This document shows positions 46,901 to 58,765 of a stretch of 64,000 nt of DNA, piece by piece. Source of the stretch: Hirudinaria manillensis. Its lineage: Eukaryota > Annelida > Clitellata > Hirudinida > Hirudinidae. The first letter of the stretch is position 1. Every line of letters starts with the position of its first letter. The notes under the pieces were generated by a model that was not told the origin of the DNA, did not search any database, and saw only the letters and a list, made by a program, of their open reading frames with translations. The stretch covers positions 5,001-69,000 of the forward strand of contig CM067535.1 in the NCBI GenBank assembly GCA_034509925.1. Reading direction: 5' to 3'. The translations under genes and the position numbers were made by a program.

Positions 46901-47880
46901 TAAGCTCTTCAATGATGATTCAATGCTGAATGCATTCGTTTTAAAAGCATTATTGATGAATTTGTCGTTTTTTTGTAGGGCCCAGGCCTGAAGTCAACGA
47001 CCCTCGTGTGAACAACCCTGCCTACGGAAACAGGAACGAACCAAGGGATGCTCCCCCAATGAGAAGACCTGAGCTGGATGATAGGAGAGACATGAGGCAG
47101 GTGGATGTTGCCATGAACAAGAGACCTCCTCACGACCAGCCTGGCCCTCCTAGGGGTCCTAACCATGGTCCCCCCAATCGCGGAGGGCCAGCGAGGGGCA
47201 TGGACCTGGGGGGCCCTAGACCAATGGACCCGAGGTTTGGAGAAGATCGATACAGGGACAACAGGGGTCCTCCTGACATGGGAGGACCAAGAAACTTTAG
47301 GAGTCCTGTGTATGATTCCGGGGAGGATCCCAGAGGTTTCGAACCTGGCTACCGTGGCAACAACATGAGGAATGATCCCGGGATGAGAAGACATCTTGGG
47401 TCGCAGCAGCAACAAACTGGCCCCGAATCAATGGACACCGACCTCAGGTCGAGAGGAGCAGCACCAAACTTCCCTCAGAATCCTGGACCTCCACGCCAGA
47501 ATCAGGTTCTTATCTGTTATTTATGATTCCGGATATATGTGCACGGTAGGAGCATGCCCGACTCTTAGTCATACAAATAATTTGTTTTTGCATACTAAAT
47601 TCCTTTGAAAGGTATACTATCTATCTATGCACTGGCTGTGGTATGATATCTATGGAATGTTAACAATTAGCATACTTAATGACCAGAAAGTTCCATTGTG
47701 GCTGATTCTTTCTAGGAGCCACCAAGGGACCAGAATGTTTCTGTTCAGGACCAAGAAAAGGCAGCTCTGATCATCCAAGTCCTTCAACTCTCGGATGACC
47801 AGATTGCCCTTCTGCCTCCTGAACAGAGGCAGAGCATCCTTATCCTCAAGGAGCAGATTGCTAAGAGTTCTACAAACTGA
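43913..47880 (+). CDS. CSTF2: Cleavage stimulation factor subunit 2 (CstF-64), 505 aa
   Basis: Ten exons: 43913-43946, 44014-44092, 44482-44651, 44889-44920, 45302-45409, 45811-45930, 46274-46448, 46673-46780, 46979-47505, 47716-47880, in consistent phase. An N-terminal RRM (about 10-88) has RNP2 VFVGNI, split by the first intron, and RNP1 KGYGFCEY. The hinge domain (about 105-185) includes [20 protein letters not shown] and [20 protein letters not shown]. An Asn-rich then Gly/Pro/Arg-rich middle follows. The C-terminal three-helix domain ([20 protein letters not shown]) binds Pcf11. CstF-64 recognises U/GU-rich elements downstream of poly(A) sites in nuclear pre-mRNA 3' processing. A poly(A) signal AATAAA lies at about 47952. 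Confidence 0.95.
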
Positions 47881-48013
47881 TGAAACATTGAATGTTCAAT
47901 GCATGAAACTACATTGACTTTATTCTTTATTTTAAGGTCGATTAATGAAATTAATAAAAATTTCCAATCCATGAATTTCAAGTCTTTTTTGGCAATGTTG
48001 GCAATCAAATGGC

Positions 48014-50367
48014 TCAAGAGTGTCCAAGGACTTGATTGAAAGCTTGAAAGGAACTTTCAAGATCAAACAGGAGTTGCCTCACCTGCTGGACACTAAGCTC
48101 GTCTGAGGCCTGCATTCCTGCCATTGTCGACAACCTGAAATCGTTATCGGAAAATTTCAACATTAAGTCACTTTAAGAATATGCAAACAATGGAGGAATA
48201 TTCGAAAAGTGCACTTTTATGCTTTAAGCATTAGAGCTAGGAGTGGCCCTGGATATTTAGGATAACATTAAGAATGACAAAGTCATGCAGTACATGATAA
48301 CACTGAGCAGCAAAAAGCCTGGAGATGGTGCACAAATTGATTGAGAAAATCCCTATCATATCACCCTACTAGGAAAAATATGGGTTAAATGCAAGCTTGA
48401 ATCGACCATTCGGAAACTTTGATCTTCCCGTCAAAGTCTGACTTTAGGAGACTCAATCGATTCATGGTGTCCATCAACAACTTCAGGTCTGGTTGGAGCT
48501 GAACAAGTCAAAGCTGAGATTCAGGTTTAATGTAAAATGTTGATCATAATAAAATTATGAAAGCAAAAGATTGGTTAGAATAGCCTGAGGAGTAAAATTT
48601 TATAATCAAATCTGAAAGTTTTTTATAATTAAATAAATAAATAAACACAAAACAGGTAAACTCAGGTACTATTAGAGCTCTAAGTGGATAAGTTATAAAT
48701 TGATGATGAATATGGTAACAGACTATAATTTCATATTAAATTAGGCTGAAAAAACACACATCTTAAGCATTCTAAGATTTTCAAAAATAACCGACAACAT
48801 AACCAAATAATCAAGTAACCATAAAAAAGAAACATTGTAAAAAAATTATTATTATTATTGTTGACGTTATCCGTAATTCTATAAATAATTATGACCGAAA
48901 TAATAAGGTATCTGTACCAGGAAAATAAGGCATCAAAACACAAAAATGATAATAAAGACTCCCAGACCCACCTCATCCATGCACTTTATTTCTAAACGCA
49001 GTTTATCCATGATTGTGATGAACAACTGTGGATTAAATCAATTGGAAAAACTATGCATTAACAAGACACGGACCACAGCACTTTAAGCAAATATTTTGAT
49101 GTGGCACCATGATTAGAGTTTTAGACATTGCTCTTCATCACCACCATCATTGTTTTTCAGTAATTTGAATAAATAAATAATTGTTAAAAATATGTCGACT
49201 TAGAGTAACTAACCGATACAATGTCTGCAATGCATTTGCTCGAATTTCCTTTGTCGTCCTTGATTGTGATTGGTCGGTCCTCCTTGATCCTTTCAAGGGC
49301 AGCAGTGCAATTCATCTTGATCATGACATCACAATTTGTTATTATTACCACTATTAATTAATAATAACAACATTATCATTTTTTAGTAATAATATTACTA
49401 TAATGTGGCATATTTATAGATTTATAATATTCTACGACAGTTGAAAAGATTGAGTGCTTGAAATTTAATGAAATGAAACGACATGTAGCTGATCAATGCG
49501 AATGTATTGGATATCATTCAAGTAATTGACACTCAATGATTTTAATGCAATTAGTCACTTTTAATCAAATCTTCTCTTGGATGTCTACATCTATATGGTT
49601 AGCATCTTCATAAATATTTATGTTCCAACTGCAATGCTAATCTCAACATTCATCAATGATAATATGGTGATAATAAGGGAAAAAACATCTTTTTAATAAA
49701 AGTATTAACTTTTCTCTTCCTTGAAAATTCTTCAATCGACGAATATTCATCACTTTGAACTTGCTTGAAGGCCACCTTTATTTGAGCCAACAATTTAGAG
49801 CAGGCCCCTGTGTATCTGTTCATATTCACATAAAGGAAGCTTTTACTAATTTTAACAAATCTATAATGCCATAGCATAACTATACAGCTATTAATGTTCA
49901 ATATTTAGAAATATAACAGAAATATATTTTATCCAAGTCCAAATCATACGCTGAAGGATTGACGGAATCCTTCACATAAGCTTTTTCCAAACATTGAAGA
50001 GTATGTATGAGTGCATAGAGTTCTGCCAAATTGTCATATCTGTTAATAAAATTCATCAAGCTCAATATTTATGAGATTTAACAAAAATTTTAATCAACGT
50101 TCATCAATAAAAAACCTCAATAATTTCACTAACTTTTCTCTTTCCCTGGCATTGCCATATAACTTTACTTCCTATTAAATAAATTTGTTATAAACTAAAT
50201 TAATGATTATATCCAATACGGAACTTGTAGCTCCAAAACCAAGCGAGTTGAAACCTCATAAAGTTCCGGCCTGTTATCTAGATTTAAAACAAAATAAATA
50301 GTTATAATTCAAGGTGCTACATATCAGTGTAATAACTTTGAAACGAAACCTTACTCTGAGCAGACAT
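48014..50367 (-). CDS. VPS28: VPS28, ESCRT-I subunit (212 aa)
   Basis: Nine minus-strand exons: 50367-50355, 50277-50255, 50171-50134, 50039-49950, 49815-49710, 49315-49214, 49025-48972, 48498-48407, 48134-48014. They give 213 codons with stop, against 221 aa in human. The N-terminal core ([39 protein letters not shown]) binds TSG101. [17 protein letters not shown] lies at the domain boundary. The C-terminal four-helix domain ([32 protein letters not shown]) contacts ESCRT-II and cargo. It acts in endosomal multivesicular-body sorting. Intron 8 uses a weak donor (GAATG|GTCGAT), chosen because it restores the conserved SEW-LS frame. Its 3' UTR must overlap that of CSTF2. Confidence 0.93.
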
Positions 50368-50788
50368 TATGAAACCAACGCAAGCACCGAATGATTGCTT
50401 TTCTCTTTGTTGACAAATAGTTTGGTTAGCGATTAATTAATAAGTTCTTTTAAATGATTTTTTTTTGTATTTTATTGCCATTCAGTTATATTTAAATTCA
50501 AAGTTTAACAAATAAACTTAAGATCAAGTTGAGAAAGCAAAATTTAAAAAAATGTTAATAGTAATGATGATTTTTTAAAATAAGTTTGAGCAATCTAACA
50601 TTAACAATATTTTTATTTAGTGAACCCCAAAAGCAATATATATGTAAAATTTAAATTTTATTAATTGTAATAAATTATTTATCGCCATTAAGTATCTTTG
50701 CCTTCGGTCGTGCTGATAACCAATTTTTGTTGTAGTTGGACGCTGATTGCTTAACGCCAAGAAATATATCAATCAAATAATAACAAAA
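50368..50788. promoter_or_regulatory. Shared head-to-head intergenic region VPS28/LUC7L3
   Basis: 421 bp between divergent start codons, AT-rich, with no unambiguous core element. Likely a bidirectional promoter of two housekeeping genes. Confidence 0.5.
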
Positions 50789-53633
50789 ATGGTTTCTTAC
50801 GCATCCGCTTTATTGGATGAGTTGATGGGACGCAATCGCAATAATGACCCTAATGAAAAACCTAAAGATTTGAATTGGGCCGATCCAGAGGTTAGTGGGC
50901 CAATCTTCAATTTTTTATGGATCTTAAAGAATAATCAATCGCAATCTTATAAATTAATGCAATTTTTGATTGGTTGCAATGTGTTTAATTAATCTTTAAT
51001 AATTCCTGAAATTATAATTTAAACCCTTTGTAATATATTTGTAGGTATGCAAGCACCACATATGTTCATTTTGTCCTCACGAATTGTTCACAAACACTAA
51101 AGCAGACTTGGGAGTTTGCAACAAGATACATGATGATGAATTAGCTAGAAAGTAAGTAGAGAGGTTTTTATGCAAATATGATTTCTGATTTACATTTCTA
51201 TTATTGTTTACTTTACTATTGCCATGGAATTGTGGAATAGCAGACTGCATCACTTGATAAATTTCCCGACAAACCTTGTGTATGGAAATATTATTTCATG
51301 ACTTATGCTGATGTTCATTGTTCTTATTGGGTAATTTGATAATAATTTAATTATAAACTTAATTGATAATCCAACAGCTACAGAAAAAGCACTCGTTACA
51401 TGAAGATGGGATATGAGGAGGATTTCCTGCTCTACCTGGAAGGATTGGCTGCTGAGGTTGATAGGAGAATCAAGAGGGGCCATGCCAGACTTGCATTGAA
51501 TGCTGCTCATCATGCTGTGAGCTATTTACATTTTTTGCATTGATTGATAAGATTGTCATGATTGACCATACCCTACAGACATTGTTATGTCTTAGTTGTT
51601 CAAAGCTACTGATGTTATATAGCTTAACCTTTTGACAATTAACATTTTAATTTTGTAGCAACAAATGCAGGGAGTCACACAAGCACAAGAGGAAAGAATA
51701 CAGTTGCTGTCTGATGAAATCAACAGCTTGATTCAAAAGGTTTGTCTCAATCTGATCACAACCATTATTTGCACATTATTTGCCCAACTTCATTAAAGTT
51801 ATAAGGATTGAAATCAATGTGCTTTACAATAACCAACATAGTAATGATTAACACAATTTATTTCTCAATCAGGCCGAACAGCAAGGATGCGAAGGTCTCG
51901 TTGACGAGGCAAAGGCCACTATGACACTGTGCGACCAGAAGAAGGAAGAAAGGAAAGTACTCGAAGATGCCAAAGTAAGATTGCTCTTTGTTGAAAGTTA
52001 TGCATATTTATACAAATCTTCTGGCCAATTAAATTTAGGTCACACATAGTTCAACCTAGTCTTTAGCTCAAGTACTTTCTTGTGTTAAATTTCATTTAAA
52101 TCTGACCCAGTTGGGTTCCATACCAACTTGAAGACTTTAGGGACAATTACAGTTACCCCAGTTATAATTACTTTAATAAGTATTATTATTATTATTTGTT
52201 CAGAATCATCCACAAAACCTCAATGCGCCAAAAGAAATGGAAGTCTGTCAAATTTGTGGGGCCTTCCTTGTGGTCGGGGATGCTATCCAGAGAGTGGAGG
52301 AACATTTGCAGGGCAAACAGCACATTGGGTATTCAAGGGTCAGAGAGACCATCGAAATTATCAAGGTATGTAGCTTTTATTAACTATATAGTTTATATTA
52401 TTTAATACTTCTCTGCATGGTTTGCCATGCTTAATTGCTTCATATTTGATTATAGTTTATATTATTAGTGCTAATAATTTACTTCAATGCTTTTAGCAAT
52501 TAATACCTTTAATAATTACAATAGACATTATCGAAATAGGCACAATAATGACATTTTTTTAAACTTTTACAGAAAAGGCTCAAGGGTGAAGACCCTGAAC
52601 GTGAAGCGCGTTTGAAAAAAGAGAGAGAGGAACGAGAGAAGATCAAGGATAAGCAGAGGAATGAGGAAAGAGAGAGGAGGGTGTCGAAGGAGGACGTTGA
52701 GAGGCCACGAAACAGGAGCTCGTCACGCTCCAGACACTCCAGGTCCGACAAAAGGTCAAAGAGGAGCCGGTCGAGGGACAGGAAGTCTAGGAGGTCGCGA
52801 AGCCGGGAAGACAGGAGGGAAAAGAGGAGGAGGTAAGTGTTTGCTGTCAAGTATGGATGGATATGTTAATAATTTAGCTCGGCTAGTTGCATTCCCACTC
52901 GATGTTATGGAGTGTTGTGTTTGAGATGCAACTTCAAATGCAGGTAGCCTCCCAGGGGAGATCTGGGTGGTCTCCTATCTACTTGAAGGGGCATTATATA
53001 AATTTGCCAACTGATGGTATATGCTAGTATTTAAAAATCACTCCCATGTTTGCCATACACATTTACATTTAGAATGATTGAATTTTTCCCAGGGACTATT
53101 CTCCTGATAGGAAGCGATCAAGGAGGGAGGATTCATCGAGACACAGAGGTTCATATAATTGAATTACTGATGACCAAAATTGGGGAATTGCTTAGAATCT
53201 TGAATTGTATTTATAATAAACTTTGGCCATTTTTAATAGAAACTGTTTTTGACTGCTTGGTAGCTATAAAATAATTTATAATGTAGATTGGCTAATGATT
53301 GTTGATTTTAACTAATTTATTGGAATTAGTTATTAGTTATTAGTAATATTTAAATTGAAATGAATATATTGTGACATTTCTAAAAAACGTATTGGTTACT
53401 TAGAGTGACATTATTTTGAACGTAATAAAATTTTATGCTGACATTAAAAAAAGCCAGCAACCAACTACATAATTATTATGAACTAACATGAAAAATTACT
53501 GGGAAAAGTAATACATTTAAAAGAGAACCTTTTGACTTCAGAACATCATCATGGGTCTGATTCTCACCAAGAGAGGGATGTAAAGAGGAAAGAGGAGCAA
53601 GTCCAGGAGCAGAATGGTTGCGACAGGAAATAA
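50789..53633 (+). CDS. LUC7L3: LUC7-like U1 snRNP splicing factor, LUC7L3 type (366 aa)
   Basis: Nine exons: 50789-50890, 51045-51151, 51378-51516, 51659-51739, 51873-51974, 52204-52365, 52573-52832, 53093-53148, 53542-53633, phases closing at TAA. The start SYASALLDELMGRNRN matches the family. The first zinc finger is CCCH type (VCKHHICSFCPHELF...HDDE, about 35-65), followed by a helical coiled-coil region (RRIKRGHARLALNAAHHA onward). The second finger is C2H2 type (EVCQICGAFLVVGDA...EEHLQGKQH). The C-terminus from about 235 is charged, then RS-rich. LUC7 proteins sit on U1 snRNP and stabilise 5' splice-site pairing. The long RS tail fits LUC7L3, but it is shorter than in human. Alternative 3' exons downstream are possible. 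Confidence 0.92.
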
Positions 53634-54375
53634 GGTATCATCATCCAGTGATTCTACGTTTCGTTTGGAGGTAAGTCGAACTGCTGACCGTCAAATCCTT
53701 TTTTTTTTCTTAATTGCTAGTCACACGCTCGCATGCACTCATGTCCGTCGTTGCGCTCCGAGACTGAGGCTCAAGCAACAGGTTAGTTGCTTTGTGTTCA
53801 TGTCTGTGAGCGAGATGCTAGAGGCCACTCTCGGACGCTACTGAAACTGCAAACGAGTTCAAAATTGTTCGAATTGTTCTATCAGTTCTAATGTCCCTCA
53901 GTGATCCTTCAGAGATGCACCACCAGGTTTTTATGTCTATCTGTCTGTAATTTATGAATAAAAGTAATTTAATTTCAATTCATAACAAAGATGCATTGGG
54001 TAAATCCGTTTCCATCGTTAAAAAAATGAGTTTATTATTAGAAATAAATTGGGCTTGTGGGTTCTCTGCGAAGGATATTACCAAAAAAATAAGTATTAAG
54101 TGTTGGACCCACACTTTAATATAATCTAAGCATTTCTTTAAACTTTAAAGCAAACAAGTGGTATTGGGCCAACAGGCCATAGATAAATTCACTTGGAAAA
54201 GAACGTTTATTGACATTTTCTTTACACATTTGCTTGATACGAGAGGCTGTTAATTCCCATAGCAACTGTAGCGACAAATAACAAGGAATACCTCTGTCAT
54301 CGCTCTGTGGAGTCTGAGGTTCAATTATAAACTGATTGTCATTAAACTGATAAATTATTAATTAGCCAAATTGAA
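53634..54375. other. LUC7L3 3' flank, no further gene seen
   Basis: Contains plausible donor and acceptor sites (GGAGGTAAGTCG at about 53670, TTAATTGCTAG at about 53720), so the LUC7L3 transcript may extend here with alternative last exons. No domain is recognisable. Confidence 0.4.
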
Positions 54376-54510
54376 TTAATGCCCGCAGATGAATTTGCAT
54401 TTATCATCAATATTCATTAGTCTCGCTTCTTTGTCCAGATGTTCGACCTCCTTCATGAATGTGGCCGTATAGCCGTAAGCTGCAGGACCATCAAAAGAGA
54501 TGACATCAAA
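54376..54510 (-). other. Orphan exon-like open segment
   Basis: The minus-strand frame reads FDGPAAYGYTATFMKEVEHL, continues through LMNIDDKCKF and ends in TAA at 54376. Composition looks protein-like, but it has no start, and upstream lies the HECT remnant. Unassigned; possibly the last exon of a broken gene. Confidence 0.25.
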
Positions 54511-54754
54511 GGATTATCTAATCATATGTCTGTATTTGATGTCTTTGTATATAAACAGGAGAGCAATTGTTGTTTTGGATGATGATGTTAAATTGATAGT
54601 AAAATTTATACAGTTTCACATAATTTATCAACAAATTAAGTTTTAATTCAATTTAAATTGGCTAGTATGAAACAAGGAACACATAATTCAGAGTTATTGT
54701 TTAAAAAATTTTATTTAAATAAAATATATAAGACTGTTAAGAAGTGTTTCCGTG

Positions 54755-55085
54755 TCAGACAAGGTCAAATGTTCTGGTCCCTTCGTGGATGGCATACAAA
54801 AGTTTCTCTTTGGTTACTTCTAAATTGCTGTAGTCTGGCAAGTATAAACGATTGAAGCAGGTGGCAGCGATTGGCAAAGAAGAATCGGGATTGTCGCGTA
54901 TCATTCTTGATATCGCCAAAGGAGGGTCCAAGTTGGCTAAGCCTCCGAAGGGCAGAGATGGCATACTGGTTACAAACTTGAGGAAGGTTTTTTGGTCTTC
55001 ACTGTCAAATGATTCCAAGCATTGGAATAAAAATTGCACTGGCTGTGAACTGTCGTAAATGCAATGTTTCTTTAAGTCTACTTGA
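54755..55085 (-). pseudogene. HECT ligase C-lobe remnant (third tandem copy)
   Basis: About 105 codons of the C-terminal HECT lobe remain, from CIYDSSQPVQFLFQCLESFD to EGTRTFDLV. The active-site segment AATCFNRLYLPDYS is intact. The rest of the gene (about 730 residues) is absent upstream; the sequence diverges at about 55085. It is closer to the two full copies than expected for an old relic. A short-lived duplication truncated at its 5' side is the simplest view. Confidence 0.75.
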
Positions 55086-55413
55086 AATGATGTCGTCAAA
55101 ACCTGTCCTACCTTTATGACTCGCACTGTAGTTTGTCATTTTCACTATATAAACTTCATTCAGGCATATATTAAAAAGAGATTAAAAAATATTATTTTAA
55201 AAACACGGGAATTAGGGTTATTTCATACACTAAGGTTTGTTAAAGTTGATTTTTATTTATTTTCCAAAAAACATATTTTAAATATTTCCTCATTACCAAT
55301 TTAAATATCTAATAATGTTTTTAACGGTAAAACAAGGCACATAAGTCAAAGTTATAGTTTAAAAAAATGTTATTTAAATAAAATATATAAGAATCTTAAG
55401 AAGGGTTTCCGTG

Positions 55414-57924
55414 TCAGACAAGGTCAAATGTTCTGGTCCCTTCGTGGATGGCATAAAAAAGTTTCTCCTTGGTTACTTCTAAATTGCTGTAGTCTGGCAA
55501 GTATAAACGATTGAAGCAGGTGGCAGCGGTTGGCAAAGAAGAATCGGGTTGATCGCGTATCATTCTTGATATCGCCAAAGGAGGGTCCAAGTTGGCCAAA
55601 CCTCCGAAGGGCAGAGATGGCGTGCTGGTTACAAACTTGAGGAAGGTTTTTTGGTCTTCACTGTCAAATGATTGCAAACATTGGAATAAAAATTTCACTG
55701 ACTGTGAACTGTCGTAAACGCAGTAATCGTGTAAATCTTCTTCAGTCAATCTCTTGAATTGCTCGCAAAAGATTAAATTCTTTATCTCCTCAGGAAGCAA
55801 CAAATCAATGGATCCATTAAGCAAGACTTTATTGAACCCATGCATGATCGAAGCGACATAACGTTCATTTTCGGAATCAAGCTGAAGCTTGTGACTCTGT
55901 AATTTCTCCAAATACAAGTCTATGTTGGTCGGGCAGAGTATGACGTCTCGTCCACCTTCCATTAGTTCCACATCTGAGCCTGGAACTGTGAAGTTGAGGT
56001 ACAAGTCATCGAATGAGCTTCCATCATCGAATGTGAGATTATTGATTAATTCGTTCTTCTTTTGCTTTGAAAGGCCGACCTCCGATCGTATGGTTTCCAC
56101 TTTCCTTTTCACAGAGATTAACTGATTGAAAATGGGCTTCAAAAGTGGGAATGTTCGTGGCAAATCGTAATGATCCTTTCTTAAATGGGCGTGTTTCGGC
56201 GGTCTTATTCTCTGGAAGAATTCTTCAGTTACTGGCATGTCGAGCAAATAACCGTCCAGAATGACCTTTGCCATTACTTGTCCGAGAAATATGAGTTCCT
56301 GTGTTTCTTTGTTTTTGTGAGTAGCTCCATTGGAAGATATTTCTCCGTCTTGTTTCGGTAAAAGTGTGAAGTCGTTTTTTTGTAATTCTTGGGACAAAAG
56401 AGAGTAAACCTCCTTTGTTACTCCAGGGCCACTTCCGATTTCACCTGATAAGACGAACTCCCAAGAAGACGTGTGGTCCCTATATAGTTTGAAAATTCCA
56501 GAAACTTCTTTCAACACATCGCTTCTTGGCACAACAAAGATTTCATGATTCGTTTCCAAAGGTAATGTTTCTCTAAATAATTCAAGTCTCGTTTCCGAAC
56601 TAACAGCGATGGGGCATATTTCCGTCATTTTTACGAGCCATGGCAATCTTCCACTTTCATCATCAAGCTCCATTTCCAACACCAAGTTGAAAATGTAGCT
56701 TTCAAATAATTCTTCGTCAATTAACTTTTTCTCCTCTGCAATGTCAAACCATTGGTACCAGCTGCTGTTCAAAACGTATAGGGCTTGTAGAAGGTTCAAT
56801 AATACGTCGATATCCTTCTCGCATTCCTCAATAACACCCAGGGATGCTTTGGGATGCATGTTCTCGTGGCACGAGAGAGTTCTCTCTACAACTGAGAGAA
56901 AGAATTCCAGAGTTTCGACAACGAGGCATACCAGAGTCTCAAACAGACATCCAGTCCATTTGTAGTCTTCAGTACATGACTCAAACTTTAAGATAACAGT
57001 GAGAAAGTCTTTAATATGATTTCCATTTGTTAATTGACCATCTCCAGCAGGACTACACAACATCGATTGAAGTTTATAAATCACTCCAGTTTGTATGAAT
57101 TGTTGTATACATATAGTTTTATTTTCGATGGTATCTGCTATGCATTTCAGAGCCGAAGCATTTTCATTTTGAAACATTTGCGAAGCATCAAGTAACAATT
57201 TCCACGTTGGGATAGTCCTTTCAATGTGATCTTCAAATCTCAAAACGTTATAAATGCTCTTCAGATAATTTATAAATGGACATCTAGTATCTCCATTTCT
57301 GATCACTATTAGTCTAATTTGGAGGATGGTTTTGGATTTCAAGAAACTTTCAAGAAGCCAATCTTTTGACATTCGTCTGCCTAATACGGTGAGTAATCCC
57401 ATAAAAGTGTGAGATTCTTCGTGGCAGCATGGATGCAAATGTTGATCCATGAAAATGGACAATTGGTCCGAGAACAAATCCTTGTTTTCATCTAAGGTCG
57501 TTTCACTGGCATAGAAAACGACTTTTAGGAATGCCTTGGATAGAAATGGTAGAGTGAACCCGTTCAAACGGTGACATATCTCAAACAATGGTCTTATAAT
57601 TACAGCTATCAACTTGTTGATCTGGATTAGGTTAATGCAATAACTCGAATAATTTGTAGGGAAAGCAAAGCTCTTATTGAGCTCATCTTCGACGAAATTT
57701 GGCATCGGTGGAATTATCGCGCTCAGTATAGTTGCATATTTTGTAATATTTTCATCGATAAAGTCTTTATTTTCGATTTCGTCAGTCATGCAACTAGAGA
57801 GTGCCTCCCCAAAACCACATAGAAGCCAGTTGTCCAGCGACTTGGATCCAAAAATCATCTCCAACCCTGCCAAGGGATTTGAAACCTTAACGGATGCATT
57901 CTTGATGCTGTCTTTTAGGTCCAT
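55414..57924 (-). CDS. HECT-domain E3 ubiquitin ligase A (836 aa, intronless)
   Basis: A single open frame from ATG at 57924 to TGA. The HECT domain covers about 475-836: N-lobe start RSDVLKEVSGIFKLYRD, SGEIGSGPGVTKEVYSLLSQEL (as in the UFD4/TRIP12/HECTD1 class), ELIFLGQVMAKVILDGYLLD, and C-lobe active site AATCFNRLYLPDYS with catalytic Cys803. HECT enzymes accept ubiquitin from E2 on this Cys and pass it to substrates. The N-terminal 470 residues are helical-looking and unassigned; no ARM, WWE or ankyrin pattern is visible. Lack of introns among intron-rich genes suggests origin by retroposition followed by tandem duplication. A TATA box (TATATAAAC, minus strand, 58021-58029) lies about 100 nt upstream of the ATG. 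Confidence 0.88.
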   Translation of the reverse strand: MDLKDSIKNASVKVSNPLAGLEMIFGSKSLDNWLLCGFGEALSSCMTDEIENKDFIDENITKYATILSAIIPPMPNFVEDELNKSFAFPTNYSSYCINLIQINKLIAVIIRPLFEICHRLNGFTLPFLSKAFLKVVFYASETTLDENKDLFSDQLSIFMDQHLHPCCHEESHTFMGLLTVLGRRMSKDWLLESFLKSKTILQIRLIVIRNGDTRCPFINYLKSIYNVLRFEDHIERTIPTWKLLLDASQMFQNENASALKCIADTIENKTICIQQFIQTGVIYKLQSMLCSPAGDGQLTNGNHIKDFLTVILKFESCTEDYKWTGCLFETLVCLVVETLEFFLSVVERTLSCHENMHPKASLGVIEECEKDIDVLLNLLQALYVLNSSWYQWFDIAEEKKLIDEELFESYIFNLVLEMELDDESGRLPWLVKMTEICPIAVSSETRLELFRETLPLETNHEIFVVPRSDVLKEVSGIFKLYRDHTSSWEFVLSGEIGSGPGVTKEVYSLLSQELQKNDFTLLPKQDGEISSNGATHKNKETQELIFLGQVMAKVILDGYLLDMPVTEEFFQRIRPPKHAHLRKDHYDLPRTFPLLKPIFNQLISVKRKVETIRSEVGLSKQKKNELINNLTFDDGSSFDDLYLNFTVPGSDVELMEGGRDVILCPTNIDLYLEKLQSHKLQLDSENERYVASIMHGFNKVLLNGSIDLLLPEEIKNLIFCEQFKRLTEEDLHDYCVYDSSQSVKFLFQCLQSFDSEDQKTFLKFVTSTPSLPFGGLANLDPPLAISRMIRDQPDSSLPTAATCFNRLYLPDYSNLEVTKEKLFYAIHEGTRTFDLV

Positions 57925-58250
57925 TGTTGTTGCTTTCGCTTTCTGTAAAAATGTTTGAAAGATATACGCAAAAAATATTTAACGACGAGTATCTGTGCTC
58001 AATGATTAGTTTTGCGCACCGTTTATATAGCATGACCGAGGCGAAAAAAGATTCTGGAAAATAATCCTGAATTAATTAATTTTTAATTTAGTATTTTTTT
58101 CATTTGAATTGAAGGAAAAATTATTTTTCGATGAATATCCTTTAAAAGTTCGACTTATTTTCTTAATATTATAATTTTCTTGTTATTTCATCAACTTTAT
58201 TCGTTATTGTATTTTTTTATTAGAAATAATTTTTCAAGCTCATGAACTAT
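57925..58250. promoter_or_regulatory. Upstream region of HECT ligase A
   Basis: Contains the minus-strand TATA box at 58021-58029. A CGTCGTTAAATA motif (57979-57990) also precedes gene B at 62199-62210, so the two genes share promoter ancestry. Confidence 0.5.
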
Positions 58251-58254
58251 TTAC

Positions 58255-58340
58255 TACGGCTTCTCGGCCTTATGGCTAAGATCAAAGTGTGGCTAAGATC
58301 AAAGTGTGGCTAAGATCAAAGTGTAGTTCTCACTTTGATC
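58255..58340 (+). pseudogene. U2 snRNA-like head with a 17-bp triplication
   Basis: GGCTTCTCGGCCTTATGGCT followed by AAGATCAAAGTGT matches the first 35 or so nucleotides of metazoan U2 snRNA with small changes. GGCTAAGATCAAAGTGT then occurs three times in tandem before TAG resumes the U2-like order. Sequence beyond (58340-58560) is not U2. It is either a rearranged U2 pseudogene or the head of an snRNA-derived SINE. Confidence 0.7.
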
Positions 58341-58667
58341 TAGCTCCCGCGACACGCGTATTTGCTCGGTCTGCCCCGCAATTTACGCCGTTGCTCGCCC
58401 GACAGTCCTCGGGACCAGTCCAAAGAGTAGCTCCAATGGAGCCCACTCTCTCCCGTGGCATCCACCTCCCCTCTCCCCCCCAGAAAGCAAACTTAGCTGC
58501 TCTTTCCCGCAGTAATGACAGTTGCTCTCCCACCCCCGCGGCACGCGTATTGGCTCACATTGATCCTTCAAGTTTTACACTTTATTTGAAAAATAAAAAC
58601 GATTTAATTAAGGATATAATAATTGATGAGGTCATACTAATTAAAGAGCCCAGTATGTTTGAGCATC

Positions 58668-58765
58668 ACCTCGGCGGGATACATACCGGGGCTCGAACGA
58701 TCGGCCCGTGACGTTATGCACGGGCGTCAGAACCACTCAGCCACCAAAGCCGGAACCAATGGCGG
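58668..58765 (-). repeat. tRNA-derived SINE head (Pol III promoter)
   Basis: On the minus strand TGGCTGAGTGG fits an A box and CGTTCGAGCCCC fits a B box about 40 nt later, the layout of a tRNA gene. A GC-rich stem (ACGCCCGTG...CACGGGC) lies between. I cannot draw a complete cloverleaf, so a SINE head is preferred over a working tRNA. A G-run (about 58764-58776) lies immediately to the right on the plus strand. Confidence 0.6.

Noticed and set aside
52509..52850. 113-aa minus-strand Leu/Ser-rich ORF
   Set aside because: Antisense of the LUC7L3 RS-rich exon.
55922..56125. Plus-strand 67- to 75-aa ORFs within both HECT genes
   Set aside because: Antisense shadows of the HECT frame, repeated because the genes are duplicates.
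58668..58765. Functional tRNA gene on the minus strand
   Set aside because: A and B boxes are good, but acceptor-stem pairing and a clear anticodon arm could not be drawn. A SINE head is more likely.
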